A DNA stretch of 64,000 nt, from contig NC_036454.1 in NCBI RefSeq assembly GCF_002775205.1, forward strand, positions 15,830,882 to 15,894,881, written 5' to 3'. This document shows positions 1-12,100 of this stretch, piece after piece (positions within the stretch are counted from its first letter, which is position 1; each line of letters opens with the position of its first letter). This DNA is from Xiphophorus maculatus (Eukaryota; Chordata; Actinopteri; Cyprinodontiformes; Poeciliidae). The notes beneath the pieces are model-generated. The model had not been told where the DNA came from. It did not search any database and saw only the letters and a program-made list of their open reading frames with translations. Made by a program: the position numbers and the translations under genes.

Positions 1-2647
1 TCTTTCTTCTACATTCCAGAAAATAAAACTTTCACGTTGAGAAATCAGTCAGTTCTAAATTCATCTTAGGAGTGATTATGTGAGCACATATTTGTTTGTT
101 TTGTATCGTTGCTCTATCAAATGCAAGGCTTGTGATAGATAGTTGACCTGCTCAAGTGACCTGGTTGTTGATTTCTGGAATGTACTGGAGAGGCAGAGTC
201 AATATTTGGTCATTACATAGCCAATTGTACAAATTTAAATCTGTAAGTCACAATGACATGATGACATAAGGTATGAGAGCTGTTACCAATTGTCCTACAA
301 TTGTCCTTTTGATAAATTAGCTAAGTTAAAGTGATCCTTTATATCCAAGGATAAAATGAAAAAGTTTGACACTTACATATTTTTAACCTATTAGTTTGTG
401 ACCATTTCACTGTTACATGAAGCATCCTATGGTAAATCACACTTAACAAAGAAAGTTTGAAACTCATTGTGCTTGTTCATATGTGGTCATTTAGTTAAGT
501 ATTAAAGTTAACTACAAAACATCTTGGGGAAAAAAAGTCTTGCTTATTCCAAGTAATATTCCCCTGAGCTTTTCAAGACCTCTGAGACCACAATTTGTAT
601 CTGAAAAGTTTTTTACATCATAGTGGGAGTCTCTTTCATAATTTAAAACATGTTACTGCTCCACTTGGAATTTTCCTCAAACTAACTCAAACCAAACACT
701 GTAATCATGTGCAACTCCTTTTCCTAAAGCACATCTAAATAATCTGATCTGAACACAAAGCAAAAGAAAGAGAGCAAAATCCTGTCTTAAATCAGTACAA
801 ATACATTCACTGTTGTCACATTGCGGGTTTTCCTCATGTTCTTAGAAACACACAAAGTTAATAAAAACAGCTCATGTAGAAAATTGTGCACATAACAATC
901 CACTGTTTATTTAAAACTGATCTTTTTGCATTTGGTGGATTTTTCTGCCAAAGTGCTCTTGTAGGAAGTGAAGCATCCATTGTTTTCAATAACATGAAGT
1001 GTAACTGCACTCAGCTAATTTTCTGCAAACTTCTATGAAGCATGATGTACAAATGACGTTGCTTTCTTGGCAGAAGCTAGTTAACCAGTTGCCCCCACTT
1101 GCAATTGGCAAATATTTGCTGTCTCTTTTTAGTTTACCATACTAAATTCTACACAGATGTTGTTTGTTTTTTATGGAAACACCAAGAGGACTTTGCATAG
1201 CAGAAATGTACTGAAAGGCCACAAAAGAAGACTATTTTGTTGACTTCTTGGAGATGTTCCAACATCATACACACATTGAGCTTTCCAAGAGTTCATACCC
1301 TTTGAACTTTCTCACATCTGTTACAAACAAAATTGTCAGCGCATCTAACTTAGGTTTGACAGGCCCACATAAATTAATTAGAACATAAAAGCAGAAGGAA
1401 TAGGCTACATGGTTTTAAATTTATTGTTGTTGGTTTTTTTTTTACACATTACAAATCTCAAAAGTGTGGCATGCATTATTATTACAGCTAGTTAAGCTCA
1501 CCTTGGTTTAATGTCTCTACAACTTTATCCCCCGTTCTTTGAACTTAATGACGCTGTTTATTTGCTAATCACAGTCAGCCAAATCCATATCCTAGTTACA
1601 CCAGATTTTACTTGCAAACATATTTGCAAAGCCTCTATTTTTCTTCTAATTGAGAGCTGTGCATTTTGTTATAACAGTCTGTCCCATGGTTCAACTTTCA
1701 CAACACACTGCTAATCAACCCTGTTTTGTTTAACAGGGTTTGTTTTACTATGTTGACTCATTCTTTGCAGGAGCCCCTGGTCAGGCTGAACTTATGAAGC
1801 ATGAAAAAAACTGTTTCAAAGGACAGCTGAGAGGGCCAGAAGAACACAAGAAGGTCCTTTTTCTTTCTGCTTTTTGAAAAGCTCATTATTCCTCAAGTTT
1901 GCCTCCGCCTGAAAAGCACCCCCTCCACTACCTTATTTCACTTTTTTAGCTGCCTACCCCCCGCCCTCCATTTCCCCTCAAGCCCACGCTGTGCAACTCA
2001 GTGACTACCACTTTTCTGAGAGGGCACCGCCTCCATTTTCTCACTGGCTCTTTCGTTCCCTCATCCCTGACGCTGACCCCTCCTTTCCTTTCTCCACCCC
2101 TCTCTTTCTCCACTGAATATCTCTTCATTTCTGTCTGCACAGTCTGCTCATAACCAAAGGACCCCTCTCACACCGATCCAAGCTTTAAACCTGACCTTTT
2201 CCCTGGAAAACTCAGACATTGCTCCAGAGGACCTTATTGCTCAAACCTAAAGGTATTGAAAAGAGCCTCTGTGTCCATATTTTGTTATCTACTGTATAAC
2301 TCAGAAGCAGAGCTTCTGTTTTTGAATTGACCTGCCTATCTAAGCCAAACTGTACACGTGTGTGCAGAAAAGGAAGTTTGCAAATTCTTTACAGCTGCCA
2401 ATAGAATGCTGGTGTATTACTCAGAATGCAGTTTTGTCTTGACTTGGATGTTAAAACATCTTTTATACACAGGATTTCTATTTGTCTTGGTGTTAAGATT
2501 GTTTCTGTCACATACAACAGCAGTCAGAAATGTAATTTAACACAGATAACTTATTTTTGTGGTTGCTTCTTGTTTCATCTAACAAAAGTTCTTGTCTATG
2601 TCACATTATGACATTTTTATTGATATTTATGTCATTCTTTTGAGCAG
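1..2647. other. Upstream region of slc1a3; possible 5' non-coding exon
   Basis: No coding exon is visible here; the open frames are short and resemble no known protein. From about 1900 to 2150 the + strand is strongly pyrimidine-rich and rather GC-rich for the neighbourhood. A possible non-coding exon runs from 2143 (after a CAG acceptor in a pyrimidine tract) to 2250 (before GTATTG). Mammalian SLC1A3 also has a non-coding first exon spliced to the ATG exon, so the true promoter may be here or to the left of the window. No TATA box or CpG island was recognised. Only transcript data could place the start. Confidence 0.3.
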
Positions 2648-2975
2648 GTAACTACTAATCCTTTAACCAACGGAGAGGTGTGACACTCAGGAGCAACAGG
2701 ACTTTAACCTAGTCATCAGCGCATCTATAGTGTTTTCATCGCTGCGAAGGCCTGCTTGGGAACAGCAGCTCTGCAGATTCCAGCCACAAATATGACTCAA
2801 AGCAATGGAGAGAATCCACAGAGGAGCCGCAGTGGTCTTCACCAAATCCGAGCCGGGATCCAGTCCAGGTCGTTGCTCGCCAAGAAGAGAGTGGAGAACA
2901 TCAAGAAGGACGAAGTGAAGGGGTTCTTCATGAAAAATGCTTTTGTCATTCTAACCATCACTGCTGTTATTACAG
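2648..2975 (+). other. slc1a3: slc1a3 first coding exon with 5' UTR part
   Basis: A CAG acceptor ends at 2647 and the exon runs to the TACAG/GTAAGG donor at 2975. The first 144 bases are 5' UTR and the ATG is at 2792 with A at -3. It encodes the basic cytosolic N-terminus and the start of TM1 ([13 protein letters not shown]). Confidence 0.75.
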
Positions 2976-5900
2976 GTAAGGAATAAATTGTCTAGGGATA
3001 GTTTTTCTCTTGGACCACTGAATGGTTTATATTCTGGGCTCTCTGAGCAATTTAGTTAATTACAAATGAGACCTCATCATTCCTCACAAAAATTCCCCAC
3101 ATCAGCCCAATAATTGATCAGTTCCTTGTCACAAGCAGCAGAATAACGGACGAAAGAAAGAAACCACCAAAGACCTAACACAGTCAGCGCTGATGAATTT
3201 AACAGACTAGTCTTTCCTTGACCCCATGCCTGACCTTTGAATACTCTCTACTGACCCCTGAATTCTGCCCAGGAGGAGTTGAAGCTGACTCACAATGATG
3301 TCTGCAGCTAGAAATACACCAAGTCATGACAGATTGTTAAATTTAGGATGTTTGTCAGATTTCACAATCTGACACCTGGAACTGTCATTATATTTGTGGT
3401 AGCTTGAACAATCGACTAATTGGATAGAAATAGACATGTGCTTTGTTCTGGTTGAGCAGTGTTGCTCGACTCTTTCTGGTACTGTGTAGAATATCATAAT
3501 TTACCACCTTTTCCTCCACATCTGATCTCCCTGCAGGTATAATCCTCGGATTTTCTCTGCGTCCATACAAACTGTCTTACCGTGAAGTGAAGTACTTCTC
3601 CTTTCCTGGAGAGCTGCTGATGAGAATGCTCCAGATGCTGGTGCTGCCACTGCTTGTCTCGAGTCTTATCACAGGTATTATATAACAGCTTTGTGTAACA
3701 ACAAGCTGGATCAGAAAGAGGATGTGTATTTATTTGACAAGAAAAAACTAATTGGAAGTGTTGCTGGATGCTTGTTATATCTTGACTTGTTGGTATTAGG
3801 AAAAAAATTTCAGTGTGAAAAAAGCACAAGTTCATAAAAAAAAGATTGGACATACACTATGGGGTAGATGACAAAATATTCAAAATGCCTTCTTTTTACA
3901 TAACCATTTTAAAAACATCAACAGTGACACTAGAACAATGTCACCCAGCTTGGGGCCATCCGGGCCATTGTCTGATGAGGCACACATTCCTGTTCTGTGT
4001 TACTTTAACAAGCTGACCGAACAAACCACGCTCCTGAAATCACTAAATACATCTCATTTCATGGGAAAATAAAGTTAAAAAACCATGGTTAGAAAAATAT
4101 ATAAATAAGAAAAAAATAAACAGAAAAAGAGGCAGATATTGAATGGTGTACTAATAATTTTCTTTTGATGTGCTGCACTCATTTGATCCTATATTTTTTT
4201 TTACCAGCATCTCAATTTTAATGTAGTAAAACTGATTACCCTCAAAGCTTGCTTAAGGCAAAAAGTGTTGTCCTTGACTGCACCTGGCTTAAATACTCAG
4301 TAACACACATCCACAGAACTACTCCCATGGTCCTTTGTTTAACCTTTTTATCTCACAACTTAAAGTCAACGCAACATGCTCCTCCATCGCCTCGTATTAA
4401 CAGTATTGTATTTCTCTCATCCAACCTTCTCTGTGTCTCCTCTGCATGACTCCACAGCTTACTTCTCATTTTGTCGTTAGAAAATCCTCCCCCTTTGTCT
4501 TCTAACACTGTTTCTATCAACAACTCCTTTTACATTTCGTTCTTTGATTTTTGACCTTTGTCTTTGGATGTAGCCCCTCTGTTGTGAAACACCCCAGATG
4601 CCTGCTTGTTTATTTTTCTGCAGCTCCACCGATCTATAAGTACATTACGAGCCGTAAAGTGAGCCAGCTATTTTGTAAGCCAACATGCTTTGTTGTTATC
4701 TAGGTGTATGATCTCATAAGCAACATCCAAACATGTTGACTTGCAGTTCTGTTCTGAATCACATGTTTGACCTGTTTTACTTAAAGTATTTTACAATTAG
4801 TGTACATTACCTAGGTACGGTAGGTAATGACCTACCAACTGGTAAGTGTTCTGAGCCCTTACCAGTTGGACCAGTATTTCTGAAAAGCAAAAACAGAAGG
4901 CATCCTAGTGATATTTCTATGGATAATGGCCTGTTTGTTTGGAAGGAGAAATTGTATTCACTTTTATAATCACCTGGCCAACAGTGCCAGGATGCAGCCA
5001 ATGGTTAGTTTTACGTAACCCTGACTGACAAATACTGCAGGAGTAAATGTCCGGCTTTTGCAGTGACTGACAGGGAGAGAGCCCAGTCTTCAGTGGGGAT
5101 GACACAGACACATCTTATAATAGTCGGCTTTGTGCTACAGCAGAGCATAACATCAGCATCCTGATTTGTTCACAACACATGATCTCAGCCACAGCGTGTT
5201 TGTTGCTGTTTCCAGAAAAGTATACATTATCAGCAGTTCCATTACTACAGCAGTTTCTTTTGTCTTCAAGTGCTCTTTTCCTTTTTCTATCAAGGCCAAT
5301 TAGGAGTAATTATTACAGAATGATGTTTTGATTATTCTGATTTTAAAGCAGTAATTATTCCATTTTTGAGCAATGTTTAGAGAGTTAACAAATGTTATAC
5401 ATTCACGCCTTTTTTGTACCTTGAATAGTATTAAGAAAAAAATTGTAACTCATAGCTTGCTAAAACCTACAGTATTTGTATTACTAAACCAACAAAAATG
5501 AAATTATAGTGAAAAAAACTGTCTGAAATGAAGAAAGAAAAAAAACAAACAAAGATTATAATAATAAGTAGCGGTTTAAAATTATTTGTCATCCAGAGCC
5601 ATAATTGTATTTAAAGGTGCAGTACAATGTAAAATCCACTCTTTTTGAGCTTTGCAGCATATTATAATGCTATAACATGACCTAACTGGAGTGTTACCTT
5701 GATTCTTTCATGCATGTTTGAGAAAACCTTAAATCTCCTGTCAATTCAGCTGTGTAAAATAGGTAGACCTAGTACTACCTTTGAGGCACAGCTCCTCCTC
5801 CGGGCTGCAATTTCCAAGCGGCCCTCCCTCGTAATTCCCCTACTCAGCTCCTCTAGACTAGCCAACTGCAATTAGCAATCACCTGGTGGAACTGCGCCTC

Positions 5901-6069
5901 TGCTGAGTTCATAATACGAGCTACTTCCCAATGCAACACTGGTAAAAATAAATAAATAAATAAATAAATTGTCAGAGGGTTAATAGAGGAGGAGCAGGAG
6001 TTTTTAAAGAGACAGCAGCTCAATTTCAAAGCATTAACTTACAAAATCTTATTTCTTCTAGGTCATATT

Positions 6070-6145
<76 letters not shown>

Positions 6146-9100
6146 TATATATAGCATTTTTATAACTACTGAAGTCAACATACCTACTTGATTGTGCTAT
6201 AAAATGTTACTATATGCCTGAAAAATACATATTACTTTCTCTTTAACATCAGGATCTTAAAATGTTTTCTTTATCATAATAGAGTTTCTATGTAGTATAA
6301 ATTTGATTGAATCTTTAGAAAATTGTGTATCCACTCCCATGTCCATGAGTAGGTTGTGTTTAAATCTTTTTTAGAATAATCATTTCTACAAGTTAGTCAA
6401 AATCCTGTTTTCCATAAAATCCTGTTTATTTTTATATTCAATAATATTTATAATGCTAGAGCTGTCTTTAACACTGATGAAAAATCATGCAGCTCATGAT
6501 TATCAAATATGTGGAGACACCATTTAAAAATAACCAATAAACTAAAATAAAGAGTCATTACAGTAAAAGTTAGTAATATAGAAGACAAAAGTACTAATGT
6601 TTTAAAACTGTTATTTTTAAAAGTCTATAAACATGTTAATAAAATTATGAACCTTCACTAACTAATTTCTGATGTCACAAATATAAATTAGTAAACAGTC
6701 ACTAGTAAGTCTAGTTACTTTTTTATCAGGGACATCAATTTAATTTCGTAATGTAATATTGTTTATATTAAAATGCAGCTTTTTGATTTCATTACTGTTT
6801 AGTTTTTTTTCCACATTTTTGCTGAAAATAATGAATCTGCCAGCCCACTGTGTTTTGATCGGAAACAATAATCTCACATACTTTAGCTTTATCTTTTTTC
6901 CCCCATCCTAAATTAACCAAGCAGCTTTAATCCCTCTCTGGTGAAATAACAGCAGGATTTTTCATATGAGCAAGACTTTGTGAATAATCTATTTCTGTAA
7001 TTTCTGCAATGACCTGTCCAAGGGACATGATTCTGAGTCGGAGTAGCCCTTCTATGTGAAAAGAGTTGTCCCATGTGAAAATGTCTTGCTTCTGAGCTGT
7101 TTTGATCTACAAGTGAACCTGAGTTGTGAGCCTGAAAAAATTTGAGCAGAACTCAGAGGGGCCGTATGCGGTGTTTTGAGCTGAATGTAGTGGGGCCCCA
7201 GAAGGTAAGAAATGAGGGAAGGTAAAGAGGGTTGAGCTGTAATGCGGATGAAGGGAAGAACAACAGATAGAGACTTATGAGAAAGAGGCTTATGTGGTCT
7301 GCTCATTAAATGAGAAACAAGACCTAGAAGAAGCTTTGTTTGCTAATGCATTTTTATTTCTTCTCATTTCAGTCAACTCCATCACACTTGATTCAATACA
7401 ACCTGAAAACTGAATAATACAGAATAATTTACAGAATAATGGGAGACCACCAGAGAGTTTTTATATTGCAGAGATTAAAGAAGGAATGATGGAATAGAGA
7501 AAATAAAAGGCCCGAAGAGAAGAAAATATTACAATTTGAAATTCAAAATGAGATCTTAACTTTTAAAATTCAGAAAATAACAAAACACATACTAGTGTTC
7601 TACTGCATAAAGTTTCCAAAATGTTAATGTTTGTAGTTGTAACCTGACAAAATGTGAGGAAGTTGAAGGCACTGTACATGCTGTGTTTCACACTGATTCT
7701 TACAGAGCCGGACTGATGAGCATTCCCCCAAACTACAAAGAAAGTCATTCAGCTTCACATCACACTGCACACTTCACACTTCAATCTTGTTCCTTTCGAT
7801 CTTTTGAAAAGATTGAATTGGTGAGGCTGCATCTGTTGTTGCCTGGACAACAGTCTGGAGATCATTGTGAGTACGTGCAGGGCGGACTAAGTCAACAAGT
7901 TTTCCCAGGGTTGTCAGACAGGGAACGGGAAGAAAGCGAACACGGAATGAAAGAGAACTAAAGCAAAAGGGTTAGTCTGTTAGAAAAAAGAGAGGGGGGA
8001 TAAAAGATTTGGGGAGAGGCAAGAGGAATACAGACGGGTGCAAAAAGGCACCCTGAAAGAAGAGATGGTGATGGAGGTGTGGAAAAGAGAGGAGATAAAA
8101 AAAAAAACTGGGGATGAGTGAATGAAGGAGGGGAAGGAGAAGATCAGAAAGAGATGGACTAAAACCTGAGTCCCGAACTGATGAGGTGATCGGAACAAAC
8201 AGGTCCAATTCTGGGGCAGCATGTCCATCCAAACACATCTGTACTTTTTCTAATGATACTGTCTGATACTTCTAATTGGTTTTCTAATCATTTTCACTCT
8301 ACCGAATTATTCCTAAACTCCAAAGTTCTTGAGGCAGACAATAAAGTTGTGATCTTCAAACAACACTGACCTTCGGAGGAATCCACAGACGTCTCAGCAA
8401 ACATCTGTAGAATCAAAGAGCTATGAGGAATACATAAATCTCTCAAATAGACAAAGCATGCTCAGAAAGCTCTGAAGAAAGATAATAGTTGAATTGAACC
8501 ATTTCAAAGCAACCTGTCTCCTAATTCAGGTTTTTTTTGTGGCCTTTTTTTCCATCTTTGTCCCCATAGATGGTTTATTGTGAGAACCATTAGCTTTCAA
8601 TCTGCTTTAGGCTTTTGTAATTTCGTAGCAAACCTTGCTCTTGAATTGAAAAACGTTGCCAGACACAACAAAGAGTTGCGCTGAAAGGGATTTTCTCTGT
8701 GTGAGACATCACTTGTACATACAGTTAGACCTTTCTCTGTATCATTTTCTCTGAGGGACAAACAATGCCCTAGATTTAGCCAGGCAATCAGCAACTAACA
8801 TCTCTGCACACTGTGTTCACAACAAAGTGATGACACACAGAGAGACACGTCGGACTTTGCAGATGCAGAAGCAGAGATTCTGTACTACTTTTTCTACAGT
8901 TTGTGGACAAAATAATTCAAAATTCATATTTTGGATGTTTTACCTCTGCAGCTGTTTGTGAATTTACTAAATAAAAGCAGATTTTATTAGTTTTCCCCAA
9001 AGGGATTTAGTAGCAGGTGTTGTTTTTCCAGCATTAAAGGTCGCAGTCAGATTATGTTTCTTGTGGCTCTTTGTTGTCGGAGTCAGAGATGATAATCCAG

Positions 9101-12100
9101 TTGGGTGTATTCCCCCTATAATTGCCAAATCTTTTCCCAGGCTAACTGGACACACAAAGGCACTGAAATTAGTGGCACATCAATGCTATTCTGATTGCGA
9201 TGGGCGTAACTAATAATCACAATCAAATTACTACCATCTTTCAAAAGTCAAACACCCCTGTTAAGTTCCAGTCTTTTGCGCTAAAGAATTAAAAGTATAT
9301 CATAGAGATTATGATAAATGATTTTAAAATGTCTTTAACATTTGTTCTGATGTAAATGCTATATAATTAACCTGATAAGTCAACAAAGTTTTTTGATGAA
9401 AAATAAGTTTAAAAACTGAAATAACCTATTTCTGCAGCTAGTGTTCGCAACCTTAAACAATTGTTTGTCAATGCATCTTTTCATTTAATTTCACTATGAA
9501 TCAAATGTCCTTTAGCTTAAGACATAATTTGAAAAAGATCAACAAGGATCAAGGATTTCACTACATAAAGGTATCAGTTAGGTAAAGAATAAAAAAAAAA
9601 TCCAGAATGTATGGATGAAGGTTAAGTTTTGGGTTTGATTCATACATATGTTTGGCACAAAACCAACAATGAAAATCTCCATGATTTGGAAATGTGGTGG
9701 TATTACCATCAAAATCTTGGGTTGTTTTTCTTAAGAGAGAACTGGGGTTTTGTCAGGATAAATCAAATTATGAGCACCTCAAAAATATTCTGTTTTAAGG
9801 CAAAACCTTCTGCTATCTGTGTAAGATTGAAAAAGAAGTGGAAGTTTACTTGAGCAGCACAGTGAGTCTAAGCAAATACCAAAGCAACAAAAAGATGACT
9901 GCATGAGAAGAAAATTAAAGTTTCGGAATGATCTTGTCTAAGTACAAAACTAAATCTAACAAAAGCAAAATCTGTGAAATACCTGAAGGGGCCTGTAGAT
10001 AAAATATATCTGTGCAATCTGAGACTTTTGCCAGATGCAGTGGAAAATATTGTAAAGTCAAAATGTGACAGATAAGCTGATAGACTCCTACCATAAAAAC
10101 TGAATGCTTCTTTAGACTCAAAAGGGTTCTTTTGGTAACATATTAGTATCAGGGTGTGCACACTTATGCAAGCAAGCTATTAGAATCAGAATCAGCTTTT
10201 TTGTTTTTAGCCAAGATGTTATTCATGAACATGAAATTTCACACTCTCACAGTACACAGACACAATTCAGCTTTTTGTCATTGTTTATATGTTCAAATAT
10301 TTTCCGCTACATGGCATATTAAAGGTGGAAAAAACCCCCCGCTGCTTTATCCTACAGCGGCAGAAATATTCCATGTTTGTGCAATACATAAAAAAATAAA
10401 CATTTTTTTTCTGTTTGAATGATTTTATCTTCTTTAGGTATCGCCTCTCTGGATAGACGGGCTTCTGGTAGAATGGGCATGAGGGCAGTGATCTACTACA
10501 CCACCACAACTGTGATTGCTGTGTTCATTGGTATAGTCATGGTGCTTATTATTCACCCTGGAAAGGGATCCAAGGACGAGTTCACCAAGCAGCAACAGAT
10601 AGAGCAGGTCAGCCCTGCTGATGCCTTTCTGGATCTTATCAGGTATTCAAAACAGTGCTTCCTAAACAAACCAAAAGAGTTTCACCAAAAATCAGACAGC
10701 AAAACCCACATGTGTTGTAAGTGATCATTTTTGTCTTGTAAATAGACTAAGGATATTCAGGTGTACCAGTAGCAAATGAAAGTCAAATGGAATATAGAAA
10801 CAGAAAATGTGAAGAAACTGTACAGTAAATACAAATTTACAACTTAAGAACATGTTTCTATGCAGTTATTAAAAATAGCATAGTCAGATTAAAAGAAGCA
10901 TGCAACTGAGTAGGAAAAAGTGAAAATCTGTACAAAATGTGCATGTATCTACAAAAAGTAACTATTTGCAAGAAATAAAAAACTGCAATCGAATTAAAGG
11001 AACTACTCTCGCATTGGAGTTTCCACACTGTTCAAAATTGCATTTTAAATTTTAAATTTTTCAGAAACACAAATTGTTCAAAAACACTTAACTATTTCGA
11101 AGGAAGAACTTGTTCATCATAGAAAAGCAGATTTTGCAGGTTCACTCTTTAAAAAATTTACTTTTTATTGTTTTTATTTTTTATTTTTTTTTACCTCCAG
11201 AAATATGTTTCCTCCAAACCTTGTGGAAGCTTGCACCAAACAGGTACATTTTCTTTTTCCAATATCTCCAATTTAACATTCTAGAAGTGAAATGAAATTA
11301 CGTCATTCTAATGTAGCACACTCAAAGAGACTTTACACTGGTAATTACTCACCAATGTAGCTGAACCAGATGGTTTTTCTCTAGAAAAGTTTCTCTAGAT
11401 GAAGATTTGGTTTTATACTCCTTCTGTGGTATCTAACATCACAAGTGTCCTTCTTACGGAAAGCTTAGGTGAACATTTTTACTTTGTAAGCGTCACATAA
11501 TACAAACTTGACATTATTATAATTCAAATTTATAACATAATATGTCAGAGAATAGCGAATGGTTTGTTTTTGAAACAAAGCCCATTAAATCTTCTCTGAA
11601 TGATGGAGATTTCTTTTTGACAAAAAAATTGTATTCTTTCATTAGGTTTTGCCCACATGCTTTCTTTCAATATCACATTGTATTATTAAAACATGCCAGT
11701 ATAACTACATTTTCCAAAGCCAGAGAAAATTTAAATTATTGCAGGATGTTGTTTGAGTTTGTTTCCATGAAATCGAGCTCTTGACATTTTGAAGTCAGGA
11801 AGAAATTAAAATAAAAATCCCATCAAAACAGTTCTCAGAAAACAATAATATCAATAGTAATTGCATTAAGTGATTATCCAAAAGGGGTTTCCAAAACTTT
11901 AGCTGTTGAGATCCTTGCAAGTTTCCACTTTCATCACCTTTTGTATACACGCATGTAATCGAGGAAGCACTCTCAGAGATATGGACAACAAAATGGTAAG
12001 ATAGCAGGATAAATGGATGAATGGATGGATAGATGTGCTGTTGGGCAGGCAGGCAGTTATGTAAAATACTGAATCACATTAATTCTAAAAAACACCAAAA

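Larger units (their letters stand above)
5611..6246. mobile_element. TTAA-ended non-autonomous DNA element (MITE-like), with internal microsatellites
   Basis: Both ends read TTAAAG followed by a related sequence: the left end has TTAAAGGTGCAGTA at 5611, and the reverse complement of the right end has TTAAAGAGAAAGTA ending at 6246. About 15 of the first 21 bases agree. The inside is non-coding and includes a GC-richer block (5770-5940), an AAAT repeat and a long AT repeat. Short TTAAAGG-ended elements are common in fish. Family name not assigned. Confidence 0.5.
3675..10437 (+). other. slc1a3 intron 2 (6.8 kb), repeat-rich
   Basis: Between the TM1-TM2 exon and the TM3 exon. It holds a palindrome cluster at 4819-4869, a TTAA-ended repeat at about 5611-6246 containing (AAAT)n and (AT)n, a decayed DNA-element copy at about 9600-9970 and a retroelement-like tail at about 10185-10330. 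Open frames here are short and unlike proteins. The remaining stretches (for example 6250-9590) show no gene. Confidence 0.7.

Noticed and set aside
1770..1860. Possible exon after CAG at 1761-1770 before slc1a3
   Set aside because: The translated piece resembles nothing and no good donor follows in a plausible frame.
2756..2791. Upstream extension of the slc1a3 start
   Set aside because: The extended frame begins with TTG; the first ATG that matches the family N-terminus is 2792.
7972..8238. 88-codon minus-strand frame, leucine/serine/phenylalanine-rich
   Set aside because: Low-complexity purine-rich + strand (GAGA type) yields this artefact.
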